Below, in pieces: positions 41,564-50,324 of a stretch of 64,000 nucleotides of DNA. Under the pieces are notes generated by a model that had not been told where the DNA came from, searched no databases, and saw only the letters and a list, made by a program, of their open reading frames with translations. The DNA is from JAISFI01 sp031553775 (GTDB lineage Bacteria; Bacteroidota; Bacteroidia; Bacteroidales; Azobacteroidaceae). Positions within the stretch are counted from its first letter, which is position 1, and each line of letters begins with the position of its first letter. Location of the stretch: contig JAVBLA010000017.1 of the NCBI GenBank assembly GCA_031553775.1, positions 1-64,000 of the forward strand, written 5' to 3'. The translations under genes and the position numbers were made by a program.

Positions 41564-42319
41564 TTAATTGAGTATTTGGACTCGTCCGTCGTTTACGGCC
41601 TGTACCGGTTTATTACCGCTAGTCTGGTTTTTTATGTAGTCGATCATCAGGTCGCGAAGCATCAGACCGGTATCTGTCTTTTTTGAGGAGAAAGACAAGG
41701 CTTTCATTCCATCGTTGCCTTCGGCTAAATAGTCAATGGTGACTATTTTATAGGTTTTATCTTTATCCAGAGGTTTACCTCCAATTGTCAGACCCTCTAT
41801 TTCTTTATCCCGGATAGAAAGACGGATAGTGGAAGAAACACCTTCTCCACCATTCCTGGCGTAAAATTTGAAGAGATCTTCCACATATTTACCGTTTAAT
41901 TCCAGGAATACTACTTTATTTTCAAAAGGGTATACCTCATACACATTTCCGAGTGTTATGTTTCCCTTATTCAATGCGGTACGGATTCCCTGTGAGTTCA
42001 TCAATGCAAAATCGAAATTTTCAGGATTTTGTTTATCGGCATATTGTAGCAGGACATCTGCCGTTAGATTGGTCAGCGGACTTTCAGGAAGGGTAGATAC
42101 CATGGTTTCGGCAGCAGTTCCGATCACTACATTCATTTCCTCATCCAGGCGATGCTTGTACTTGTCAATAATTGCTGTTACAGAGGAATCTACCGGCTGC
42201 ATCCAGGTACTGTCCACTGCAATTCTTTCTCCTTCAATGGATGCAATTTCATAACTTGTACGGCAGGAAAAGCCTAGGCATAAGACAGCCAATCCCAATA
42301 AATAAAAAGTCTTTTTCAT
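41564..42319 (-). CDS. 5'-nucleotidase C-terminal domain lipoprotein
   Basis: 251-residue lipoprotein (MKKTFYLLGLAVLCLGFSC, Cys19), corresponding only to the substrate-binding half of 5'-nucleotidase. Motifs: SPLTNLTADVLLQYAD (E..lgNL..D), FALMNSQGIRTALNKGNITLGNVYEVYPFENKV (N.GGIR...G.it.g....PF.N), LNGKYVEDLF, and GGKPLDKDKTYKIVTIDYLAEGNDGM. In this family the C-domain supplies the base-stacking aromatic residues; the phosphate-cleaving half is the downstream gene. The gene order C-half then N-half is the reverse of the fused enzyme. It overlaps the Uma2 gene's end by four bases (ATGA), so the three genes form one operon. Confidence 0.88.
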   Translation of the reverse strand: MKKTFYLLGLAVLCLGFSCRTSYEIASIEGERIAVDSTWMQPVDSSVTAIIDKYKHRLDEEMNVVIGTAAETMVSTLPESPLTNLTADVLLQYADKQNPENFDFALMNSQGIRTALNKGNITLGNVYEVYPFENKVVFLELNGKYVEDLFKFYARNGGEGVSSTIRLSIRDKEIEGLTIGGKPLDKDKTYKIVTIDYLAEGNDGMKALSFSSKKTDTGLMLRDLMIDYIKNQTSGNKPVQAVNDGRVQILN

Positions 42320-42984
42320 CCTTCAAATAATTCTTTTAATTCGATTTTCAGGCCTTTCAATACGGTTGAAGGCACTATTGCATCATATTCATAAGTAGTT
42401 CCCGGATCAAATAATCCGTTTTTTTCAAGAGTAAAAACAGAAACTGCCTTCATATCAGGGTATACAACCCAATATTCACGGACTCCGGCTTCTTCGTAGA
42501 GATGGAATTTATAATCCAGGTCTTTTTTTGCTGTGCTTGGAGAAAGAACTTCCACCACCAGATCAGGGGCTCCGATGCAGCCTTTATCATCTAATTTGGA
42601 GGAATCGCATACAACACATATATCTGGTTGTACTACTGTGTAAATCTGATCATCTCTAGTTTTTGATTCTTTAGGAAGCCTCACGTCGAAAGGAGCATGA
42701 AATATCTCACATTGTCCTTTTTCCTTCCTGACAAACCATTTAAAGAAAGCTGCAATGTTTGTTGATAACAAAGAATGTATTCGGTTTGGACCCGACATCA
42801 TCCAAACCACACCGTTGTAAATCTCTCTCCGCTTATCATCCATCCAGGTAAGGTAATCAGCATAGGAATAAAGTTTGTCAGGATTGATAATTACAGGAGA
42901 ATGCCCGTATGTTGCTGCGGGTTCGTTTACTGCAGAAATTTGTTCTTCTGTTTGCTGATAAGTTTTTGGCTTTTGTTTTGACAT
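42316..42984 (-). CDS. Uma2 family (DUF820) putative endonuclease
   Basis: 222 aa with a PD-(D/E)XK restriction-endonuclease-like fold. The Uma2 domain spans about 35-200: YSYADYLTWMDDKRREIYNG (E..dG/NG), then VVQPDICVVCD (catalytic Asp), GAPDLVVEVLSPSTAKKDL (Asp-Glu of the core, E in VVEVLSPST) and YKFHLYEEAGVREYWVVYPD (Lys at Y-K and Tyr-Trp-Val signature). These proteins are common in cyanobacteria and scattered in Bacteroidota. Activity is poorly known. First gene of the operon with the split nucleotidase (ATGA overlap), an association that could mean another DNA-cutting enzyme. It has no signal peptide, so cytosolic. Confidence 0.8.
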   Translation of the reverse strand: MSKQKPKTYQQTEEQISAVNEPAATYGHSPVIINPDKLYSYADYLTWMDDKRREIYNGVVWMMSGPNRIHSLLSTNIAAFFKWFVRKEKGQCEIFHAPFDVRLPKESKTRDDQIYTVVQPDICVVCDSSKLDDKGCIGAPDLVVEVLSPSTAKKDLDYKFHLYEEAGVREYWVVYPDMKAVSVFTLEKNGLFDPGTTYEYDAIVPSTVLKGLKIELKELFEG

Positions 42985-42995
42985 AACTGTTTTAA

Positions 42996-43025
42996 TTGAA
43001 AATTAGAAATTGAAAATTGAAAATG
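42996..43025. repeat. ATTGAAAATT-type repeat upstream of Uma2 gene
   Basis: AATTGAAAATTAGAAATTGAAAATTGAAAAT units start 12 bases upstream of the Uma2 start, in its leader. Confidence 0.6.
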
Positions 43026-43052
43026 GGTTCTGCTTTTGTAATGGTTGAATTA

Positions 43053-43060
43053 CAAATGTA
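43053..43060 (-). promoter_or_regulatory. -7 box of Uma2/nucleotidase operon
   Basis: The reverse strand reads TACATTTG, a full -7 match, 69 bases before the ATG. No -33 TTTG at the normal distance. Confidence 0.35.
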
Positions 43061-43189
43061 CAATAATTTATTGGGGTTTTATCTTAACATTGGGTAATTT
43101 ATTTATAGGATTACGATGTACTTATGCTGGACGTGAAGAATCTGAGATGCAGTTTGGGATTCTTTCTGATGATCTTAACTGAGCTAGTT

Positions 43190-43552
43190 CTACTTCAAAA
43201 AAGAAGTCTTTTTTCTATGTTTTATACAAATCAAAATGTAAAGTCCGATTAGTATAAGAATAAATGGAATCGCATTTTCAACCGGGACTTGATCTATTCC
43301 AATAAACTCCGGGTCTTCTTCATCCGGCAAGGCCCTTAATATAACAGGAGATATTTCTGATGTTCCGAATGGCGATGTCACAATACCTGAAAGATAATTA
43401 TCAGAAGGCAATAGGTTTACGTTTTCCGATTTCCCCAAAAGGGTAAAATCATCTTGTCCATAAACGGAGAAGCTTCCTGTTTGAAGTAACATATTCAAAC
43501 AAGCCCCTATCATAAATCGAATAAATTTATTTTTATATTGGTTATATTTCAT
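43190..43552 (-). CDS. Small exported protein with C-terminal sorting-like membrane tail
   Basis: 120 aa, family not recognised by name. N-terminal signal/anchor (RFMIGACLNMLLQTGSFSVYGQ), a short low-complexity middle, then a C-terminal tail: IDQVPVENAIPFILILIGLYILICIKHRKKTSFLK. The order V-P-V-E/G-N/D-A, single transmembrane helix, basic cluster is like the VPVGDALP tails found in many short Bacteroidota proteins that sit beside large secreted proteins, and like bacterial sorting tails in general. It follows the 1740-aa gene by 37 bases on the same strand, so a shared operon and export-related role is plausible but unproven. Confidence 0.55.
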   Translation of the reverse strand: MKYNQYKNKFIRFMIGACLNMLLQTGSFSVYGQDDFTLLGKSENVNLLPSDNYLSGIVTSPFGTSEISPVILRALPDEEDPEFIGIDQVPVENAIPFILILIGLYILICIKHRKKTSFLK

Positions 43553-43589
43553 ATTTTCTTACTCATTTCTGATGATTTTCTCCGATCAA

Positions 43590-46500
43590 TTAATCCTTTT
43601 TTAGAACTAATCTTTCTACTCTACTACTTTTCTCTGTCTCTACCTTGATGATAACAACTCTATTCCCATTGGAAAGGGTTACTAAATATTCTGTTTGATC
43701 GATATAGTTTTTCCGCCATAGCAGTTTACCCGTCAGATCATAAATCGTGATTGTTTTGAGAGGATCCAGCTCTGTACTTTCAACCTGGACAATATCTTTT
43801 GCCGGAACAATACGGATAAAACTGTTTGGATAAGGGTTATCTATTCCTGTAAATATTTTTTTCCGGGTAAACAATTGGAAACGTCCGGTAATATCTCCTG
43901 TTGCATTGCTGAAAGAATAGTCTGATTGACTAAGATTGCATATACTGTTTGTCAAGGCATCGGATAAATAAACTTCGTTATTGTCCACTTCAGTAGTATT
44001 GTCTGCAATCCTGATCGTGTAATATTCCGGTTTGCCGCTGGAGATATTCTTTTTTACCGTATTCCCTACGGAGATTCCTAAATTGATCGGAGTTGTAATG
44101 TCTTCTGTCGTATAGATAGATGCTGCTCTTCCATCTACAAGCATGTACAATGAAATATGGCTTCCCACATTTGTTGGTATAACCGTCCACACATCTTTTT
44201 CACCGCTATAATTGCGGGAAGCTCCTCTAGCATAGCATAATGCCATAGCACTTTGACGAATATTATCTTTAGTAAGCTCTAGTTTTATTATCTCAGGCGA
44301 ATTTTCCATGGATGAACGAAGGAGAGTATTCCCGGGATTCGTAACCGACATGTTTGGTGTAAATGTTGCCGGAATTCCATTATCGACGGTATGTGAGTCG
44401 GAAACAAACATCAGGACAGGCTCCATGGGAGCCAGGAAAGCGCTGGTTTGGGTATTCATCGTTGTTGTTGTTATAGGAGTTCTTCCTGTTGAAAGATAGT
44501 CATAATTATATCCGTTCCAGATTGCAAATTGTGGTTCAAAATACTCGCTATTAATATTTTGGAATATATCAAGATTCAAATGTGCCATATATGGATTTCC
44601 TACAATCACATTCCCTGAGTGAGTTGAATTATCTATATTAATAGTAAATACTCCATCTGTATCAGTGATGTCTGTTCCAACCGGAAAGTTTGCTTCATAA
44701 ACAAAACGGCTATTATAAGTCCTCGGCATCACTTCTGTTTCTCTGGATTTTGCCCCCTGTATATAATTCCCTGCTGAATAATAATAGTTATAGACATTAT
44801 AGTTTTTGGGGAACATGAATGTCTGTATGTCATGATTCGTACTGACCTGTTGATTGTCTACCCAAACGGCATAACCAATACCTCCGGTAACCGGATGGTT
44901 ATTGGTGTTGAAAGTTGCAGAGAAACCGGATGCTGCTGCTACTATAGAGTTCTTTTGAGGATTGGTAGTCTGGTAAAGCTTTATAGATACAGCTGACGGG
45001 TTCAAACGGTTGATCGCACCATCAGGTTCTTTTCCACCATTAAGAATAGCTGGATTGGTCAATGCGTCATCCACAAAATAATCTCCTGCATACATATTCC
45101 GCAAAGGAGGAGAAATCATTTGCCAAAGGTTGGCTTTCAGATGTAATTGTACATTGGCGGCATTGTAAGACAAGTGGTTGGTTTTAGCTACTTCTCCTCC
45201 GAAAAGGAAAGTAATCGTATCACAAGCAGCCTGGGCATATACATCTCCTCCCGGCTGAACTGATCCGGCTTTTTTGAGTACCGGATAAAAACTTTGTTGT
45301 TCAGGAATGATTACATTAGTACAGCGGCTGGGAACAGACGCCTCTGAAATCAGATTACCTTCACTATCCCAATTATCCCAGTTAGCCGGGTCATTCCAAT
45401 CATCCACATTCCCGGCACTTTTCCACTGACTGATTGCAGGAGCAACCACCTGAAGTTCTATAGCACCTGCGTCCACATTGCATCCTTTGATACGAGCAGC
45501 TCCGGTCTGATCGTAATTAATTCCACTGAGCCAAGCCAGGTTATCCGGAATAATATCGTGGGCTAATCCGTTTCGTAGAAGTTTCAATGTCCGGGTTAAT
45601 CCACCATTATTTTTTAGTTGGGCGATGTCCGGATCCGGAGAAATAATGTCTGCAAAAATTTCACGTCCCCTGTTTACTGCAATATTTTGATTTCCGGTTC
45701 CTGAAAATGGAAGTGTTGTTCCGCGAATCACATTGTAATTTCCGGCGATATCACTTGTCTGGTTGATTTCCTTACCACTTCCGTTTCCATATATAATATT
45801 TCCATTTAAGATTTTTCCTGTCACATCATTAAGGTAAATAGCCGGTCCGGAAAGAGCTGTATTCGCATTAAATGTAGAAAGAGTGACAGTTGTTGTTCCG
45901 GAAGCATTGACAGCTCCTCCATTATTTGTTGCAATATTCTGACTGAACGTATTATTGACAACGGTTGTATTGCCGGAGGCATAAATTCCTCCACCATCTT
46001 TTGATTTGTTGCCTGCATAGGTGTTTGCATTCGAGTTAAATGAGTTTGAAGTATATACTCCACCTCCACTGATTGCAGCAATATTGTCCGAAATGTGCAA
46101 CGAATCCAGACGCAATATATTGGTAGCATATATACCACCTCCGGAAGCATAAGCGGAACTACCATTTTGTATTTCTATTTGTACATTTTTCGACCCGATT
46201 AAAGTCAGAGGAGCATCAGTATAAATTCCACCACCATGATTACTTACATCATTTCCAACTGTTTTGTTGTTATTAATACTTAATGAAGTAAGACGTAAAG
46301 TAGTAAATGCATTTGTACTACTTTTCCATATAGCGCCTCCTTGTCCGACGGTTTGATTACCGCTAAAGACCATAGTACCCGTCAGGTTCAGATCTTTATT
46401 AGCATAGATGCCTCCTCCATGTATTCCTTTGCTTGCAGCCCAAGTACCGGATGCCGGATTTTGTTTGGTATCAAATCCCGCAACATTATTTGATAAAGTA

Positions 46501-48812
46501 GTATTACTCATCGTTAAAACGTCTCCGGCATAAATACCACCACCATGGCCTTTAGATATATTGTTGGTTAAAACAACATTTGTAAGACTAACAGTTCCAG
46601 AGGAAAAAATACCTCCTCCAAATGCATTATGATATGTTCCTATTGTATAAATATCTGTAGAAACATTATCTTCTATCATTAAATTATTAAGTCGGTCAAC
46701 TTCGAATATAATTGACATTCCTGAGTTGTAAATAGCGCCACCTCCTCCTGGAGGGTTAATAGAATGTATTTGGGTTGGATTTGCACCCCAAGCCTTATTT
46801 CCTATAAACTTCAATGAATTAAGTCCACCTGCTGTTATACCTGAAATAAAACCAGTGGCTCCGTTGAAACAACAAATTGCTCCACCTATATTTCCAGATT
46901 CATTTCCGATAAAAATAACATCTCCTTGAAATATCGTATTAATATTAGGTACGGAGGTAGATGCAGATGAAGTGCTCGGAATATATCCACTCAAACAAAT
47001 AGCGCCTCCTGAGCCAACATCGTTTTTATAAGCCGGTATTGCCAATTTATAGTTTAATGCCGCTTTGTTAGCTATAAAGCGGGCATTTTTCAGATTAAGT
47101 AATTTCGGAACAGCTGACGTGCCATTACAATAAATAGCACCTCCATCATTAAATGCGACATTATTTGAAAACGTTGCATTCTCAAGAGAAAGTGATGATT
47201 CCGAAGCTCCGTCGGAAGCAGAGAAAAAAATACCACCACCAAATACCGCCCTGTTGTTTGATATGATAACAGGCACATTTGATTTCCCTAGAATTGCGGA
47301 AAGACCATCTGTATTGGCAAAAAAAATACCGCCTCCGCTGAGAATAACATTACTAATTGTAAGGTTGTTGGCATCGGCGGTACAATTGGTAATACTCAAA
47401 GATGTAAGCTTGTCGGTTATAAGGGAATTATTGGCAAGATAGATACCACCTCCTCCACTTCTTGCCGAATCTTTATCAAGGACTATAATTCCACTTAATG
47501 TCAAAGGATTTTCCGAGTACACTCCACCGCCATTTCCGGCAGCTGAATATGTACCGGTAGTAACATTAAATCCGGCTTTATTATTTGATAAGGTTGTATT
47601 ATTTAATCTCAATGCCTGACCGGCTTTAACACTCGAAATTCCACCACCATGGGCTTGTGAAATATTATTGTTTATGAGGCAATTTTCTACTGTTAGCGGC
47701 CCATAAGCGCTAATTCCGCCACCGGACCGAATAGCCGTATTGTTTATGATCGTAACATTTTGCAATGTCAATGTTGTGCGGGCATTCGTGGCAATAGCGC
47801 CACCTCCGCCTCCGGCTGAAGCAGTGGCTTTATTGTTGGCAAAAATCATAGGTGAAGTCGTTCCTTTAAGAATAATATCCACTACATCTCCATTGAAATT
47901 CATAGCGCCTCCGTTTACAGCTTCACAATTTTGTATGGTTAATGAGATAAGATTGATGGTAGTGATACCAGTACCGGAAAAATAAATACCGCCACCATGC
48001 CCGGTCGATGTTTTATTTCTTTCAATTAATATGGTTCCCTGTAAGGTTAAAATGCCAGATGTTATAGAAATTCCGCCTCCACTAGCAGCGGTTGTATTAT
48101 CTATTATGGAACAATCTTTCAGTGTTAGATTAGCAGTATAAACACCACCTCCATTTCCGGCAGAATTGTTTTTTCTGACAGTAACATTGGATAAAATCAC
48201 TTCTTTAGCTGAAAATATACCTCCTCCTGTAGGAACGATTCCCTCTGTCTCGTTAACCAGTGAATTATTTTCAACAACTGAATTATTAATGGTTACGACT
48301 GCGTTATTAAATCCAAATACTCCTGCACCATGCATTCCAACACCTTGTCCTCCAGAAATATAAAACCCATCAATCAAAGTTTCCGATAATGCATTTATTT
48401 GTACCACATGATAACTATTGTCGGTAGAATCACCCAATATTCCTATATCACCGCTGAGCCGTGTAATATAAGTGTTAAAATTAGCATTGCTAACATCTGT
48501 ACCGATAGCATCGGTTGGAAATCCACCATACATTCTCACTTTTGTTTTCAATACAAACGATTTTGTCCGGTCATTCTCCTGAGTAGGTTTATAAGTCCCT
48601 GCCGCGACATAAAAGACATCACCATCTGCAGCCATGCTTACTCGTTCAGGGAAATCAATTCCATCTATAGCATGATCCCAGGAAGCACCGGTTTTATTAC
48701 CCGAACCATTTTCCTTAACAAATACAATAACCGCTTGAGCTTCAGTTTTAGGTACAATTAAGCAAAAAAGAGTCAAAATTAATGACAACAAACTCAACCT
48801 TTTCATAATCAA
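43590..48812 (-). CDS. Giant T9SS-type beta-helix surface protein with Pmp-like repeats
   Basis: 1740 aa. Signal peptide MIMKRLSLLSLILTLFCLIVPKTEAQ. Residues about 28-1180 form a right-handed parallel beta-helix with roughly 25 GGG[IV][YF] or GGA[IM] turns (NGGGVYT, HGGGIYF, SGGGIYA), alternating with F/L-S-N-N motifs, resembling chlamydial polymorphic outer membrane protein repeats. About 1190-1640 is a strand-rich globular region. The last 90 residues (IDNPYPNSFIRIVPAKD, ITIYDLTGKLLWRK, VVIIKVETEKSSRVERLVLKKD) are a Type IX secretion-type A sorting domain. Probably a cell-surface adhesin or enzyme of unknown substrate; no catalytic motif identified. The repeats could vary by recombination. 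Met3 (48806) is an alternative start. Confidence 0.85.
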   Translation of the reverse strand: MIMKRLSLLSLILTLFCLIVPKTEAQAVIVFVKENGSGNKTGASWDHAIDGIDFPERVSMAADGDVFYVAAGTYKPTQENDRTKSFVLKTKVRMYGGFPTDAIGTDVSNANFNTYITRLSGDIGILGDSTDNSYHVVQINALSETLIDGFYISGGQGVGMHGAGVFGFNNAVVTINNSVVENNSLVNETEGIVPTGGGIFSAKEVILSNVTVRKNNSAGNGGGVYTANLTLKDCSIIDNTTAASGGGISITSGILTLQGTILIERNKTSTGHGGGIYFSGTGITTINLISLTIQNCEAVNGGAMNFNGDVVDIILKGTTSPMIFANNKATASAGGGGGAIATNARTTLTLQNVTIINNTAIRSGGGISAYGPLTVENCLINNNISQAHGGGISSVKAGQALRLNNTTLSNNKAGFNVTTGTYSAAGNGGGVYSENPLTLSGIIVLDKDSARSGGGGIYLANNSLITDKLTSLSITNCTADANNLTISNVILSGGGIFFANTDGLSAILGKSNVPVIISNNRAVFGGGIFFSASDGASESSLSLENATFSNNVAFNDGGAIYCNGTSAVPKLLNLKNARFIANKAALNYKLAIPAYKNDVGSGGAICLSGYIPSTSSASTSVPNINTIFQGDVIFIGNESGNIGGAICCFNGATGFISGITAGGLNSLKFIGNKAWGANPTQIHSINPPGGGGAIYNSGMSIIFEVDRLNNLMIEDNVSTDIYTIGTYHNAFGGGIFSSGTVSLTNVVLTNNISKGHGGGIYAGDVLTMSNTTLSNNVAGFDTKQNPASGTWAASKGIHGGGIYANKDLNLTGTMVFSGNQTVGQGGAIWKSSTNAFTTLRLTSLSINNNKTVGNDVSNHGGGIYTDAPLTLIGSKNVQIEIQNGSSAYASGGGIYATNILRLDSLHISDNIAAISGGGVYTSNSFNSNANTYAGNKSKDGGGIYASGNTTVVNNTFSQNIATNNGGAVNASGTTTVTLSTFNANTALSGPAIYLNDVTGKILNGNIIYGNGSGKEINQTSDIAGNYNVIRGTTLPFSGTGNQNIAVNRGREIFADIISPDPDIAQLKNNGGLTRTLKLLRNGLAHDIIPDNLAWLSGINYDQTGAARIKGCNVDAGAIELQVVAPAISQWKSAGNVDDWNDPANWDNWDSEGNLISEASVPSRCTNVIIPEQQSFYPVLKKAGSVQPGGDVYAQAACDTITFLFGGEVAKTNHLSYNAANVQLHLKANLWQMISPPLRNMYAGDYFVDDALTNPAILNGGKEPDGAINRLNPSAVSIKLYQTTNPQKNSIVAAASGFSATFNTNNHPVTGGIGYAVWVDNQQVSTNHDIQTFMFPKNYNVYNYYYSAGNYIQGAKSRETEVMPRTYNSRFVYEANFPVGTDITDTDGVFTINIDNSTHSGNVIVGNPYMAHLNLDIFQNINSEYFEPQFAIWNGYNYDYLSTGRTPITTTTMNTQTSAFLAPMEPVLMFVSDSHTVDNGIPATFTPNMSVTNPGNTLLRSSMENSPEIIKLELTKDNIRQSAMALCYARGASRNYSGEKDVWTVIPTNVGSHISLYMLVDGRAASIYTTEDITTPINLGISVGNTVKKNISSGKPEYYTIRIADNTTEVDNNEVYLSDALTNSICNLSQSDYSFSNATGDITGRFQLFTRKKIFTGIDNPYPNSFIRIVPAKDIVQVESTELDPLKTITIYDLTGKLLWRKNYIDQTEYLVTLSNGNRVVIIKVETEKSSRVERLVLKKD

Positions 48813-49155
48813 AAGTTTAAATAATACAGAATTTTATCTTTCCTTAACTGGGATTTGTGTAAATATAAATTTGGTTTTGATCTCATCAAGAAAGATTGTG
48901 CAAAAGTAGACCGCCTTTTTGTTTGAAAAAATCAAAATATAACCACAAATGCTCAAATTCTTACCCTTTTTACCAGAACAAGAATCAGTGAGTCCCTTAA
49001 TCGTTCTGTTTTACATCAAACAGACAAAACGTATTTATCAGTAAAAATTTAATGGCATGGAGTTTGAAGGTGTTTAAACTAAAAATAAAAGAAAGAATCA
49101 AACATTTCTCTAACACACAACGTTAAATACATATAAAGTTAATACAGAAGCTGAT
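48813..49155. promoter_or_regulatory. Divergent intergenic region: adhesin promoter box and AraC leader
   Basis: A 343-base gap. On the reverse strand TACTTTTG (48901-48908) is a full -7 match, 89 bases before the giant protein's ATG, with TTTG at 48933-48936 somewhat far away. On the + strand I see no convincing box before the AraC ATG at 49156. No RNA gene or hidden ORF was found here. Confidence 0.4.
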
Positions 49156-50046
49156 ATGCAACCAAATCATGGGCAAAAGGAAATAGTGTCAGGAATATGG
49201 GGTATTTCTTCTCCTTTCGATGGTACCTGGGAGTTTAGTTTTGCTGAAGCAGGTAAAGAACGTTCCGGGGAGATTGGCTCAGAAGCTATCATTGCAATTA
49301 TAATCTCAGGAAGTTTGGAAGTTGTGGTAGACGGGATTGAGAATATCGTCCACACCAATGAAATGTTCATTATCTCTCCCGGGAGTGTTTTCCGGAGTAA
49401 AACACTCGAATATTCCGAAGCCGTGATCTGCCGGTTTCCAATAGAAACTATTCCAGAGCTTCACAGGAAAGAGGATAAAATCAATATCTCAGATAAAATG
49501 GTAGATTCTGACAAGCATTTGAAAACACTGGAAGTAACCCGAATGCTTTCAGATTACCTGAACTTGATGGTATCTTATGTAAAAAACGGAATACCAATTA
49601 AGGAATTGTATAAGATTAAGAGACAGGAACTCTTTTATTTAATCTTTTCTTCATACCCGCCAGAGAAACTTGCTCCTTTCCTTCATCCTGTTTCAAAAGG
49701 AGGCATGTCTTTCCGTATTTTTGTAGTAAAAAACTGGAAAAAGGCCCGTAATGTAAACGAACTGGCTGCCATGGCTAATCTTTCAACGTCGGGATTTATA
49801 AAAAAATTTCACAAATCTTTCAATGAATCACCTTACCAATGGATGTTGCGTAAGAAGGCAGAATGCATTCTGGAGGAAATAGCGGAAAATAAGCTGCCTC
49901 TTAAAGTTATTGCTGATAAATACCATTTTTCTACTTACGCTCATTTTGGGGCTTTTTGCAAAGCTCAATTTGGTACCACTCCAAAAGATCTGATCGCGCT
50001 AGCCGGAAAAGGAACCGGTAATGATCTCAAAAATAAAAAAACATAA
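49156..50046 (+). CDS. AraC family transcriptional regulator
   Basis: 296 aa. N-terminal cupin-like ligand domain (about 20-125: IAIIISGSLEVVVDGIENIVHTNEMFIISPGSVFRSK), a helical linker and a C-terminal AraC DNA-binding domain (about 195-290) with two helix-turn-helix units: NELAAMANLSTSGFIKKFHKSF, then LKVIADKYHFSTYAHFGAFCKAQFGTTPKDL. The PxxF of the second unit is normal (QFGTTPKDLIAL). It is divergent from the giant beta-helix gene, across 343 bases, so control of that gene is a fair guess. The effector is unknown. Confidence 0.87.
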   Translation: MQPNHGQKEIVSGIWGISSPFDGTWEFSFAEAGKERSGEIGSEAIIAIIISGSLEVVVDGIENIVHTNEMFIISPGSVFRSKTLEYSEAVICRFPIETIPELHRKEDKINISDKMVDSDKHLKTLEVTRMLSDYLNLMVSYVKNGIPIKELYKIKRQELFYLIFSSYPPEKLAPFLHPVSKGGMSFRIFVVKNWKKARNVNELAAMANLSTSGFIKKFHKSFNESPYQWMLRKKAECILEEIAENKLPLKVIADKYHFSTYAHFGAFCKAQFGTTPKDLIALAGKGTGNDLKNKKT

Positions 50047-50187
50047 AAGTTTCAGAGAAGAAAATCTAGTATTTTTTACTTTGGAGAAAACCATATTCCC
50101 CAAAGCTTCAGTGAGTGGGGCAAGAATGTTGTTGTCAGAATATTGTTTGAAGTGTGTGAGTAAATTCGTTTTCACGAAGCCCCTTTT

Positions 50188-50214
50188 TTTGGTTCAATAA
50201 ATTTACTACTTTTG
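50188..50214 (+). promoter_or_regulatory. Promoter of proS
   Basis: -7 TACTTTTG (50207-50214) with TTTG at 50188-50191, spacer only 15 bases. It lies 110 bases before the ATG at 50325. The short spacer makes the -33 assignment weak. Confidence 0.4.
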
Positions 50215-50324
50215 CACCCAAATCCATCGTTTTCGATAAGCAATAGACAGAAGCCAAGTTTATTTTGGTTAGTTATTACGAGAAAACGACTAAACTTGTT
50301 GAACAAATTACTACAACAACAATC

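Noticed and set aside
40671..42319. Split 5'-nucleotidase considered as one frameshifted gene
   Set aside because: The halves are in reversed order and each has its own signal peptide and start, so it is a true two-gene arrangement.
43590..48812. Repetitive GGTGGxATxTAT pattern considered as a CRISPR or DNA satellite
   Set aside because: The spacing is irregular and the reading frame is continuous; it codes protein turns of a beta-helix, not identical direct repeats with unique spacers.
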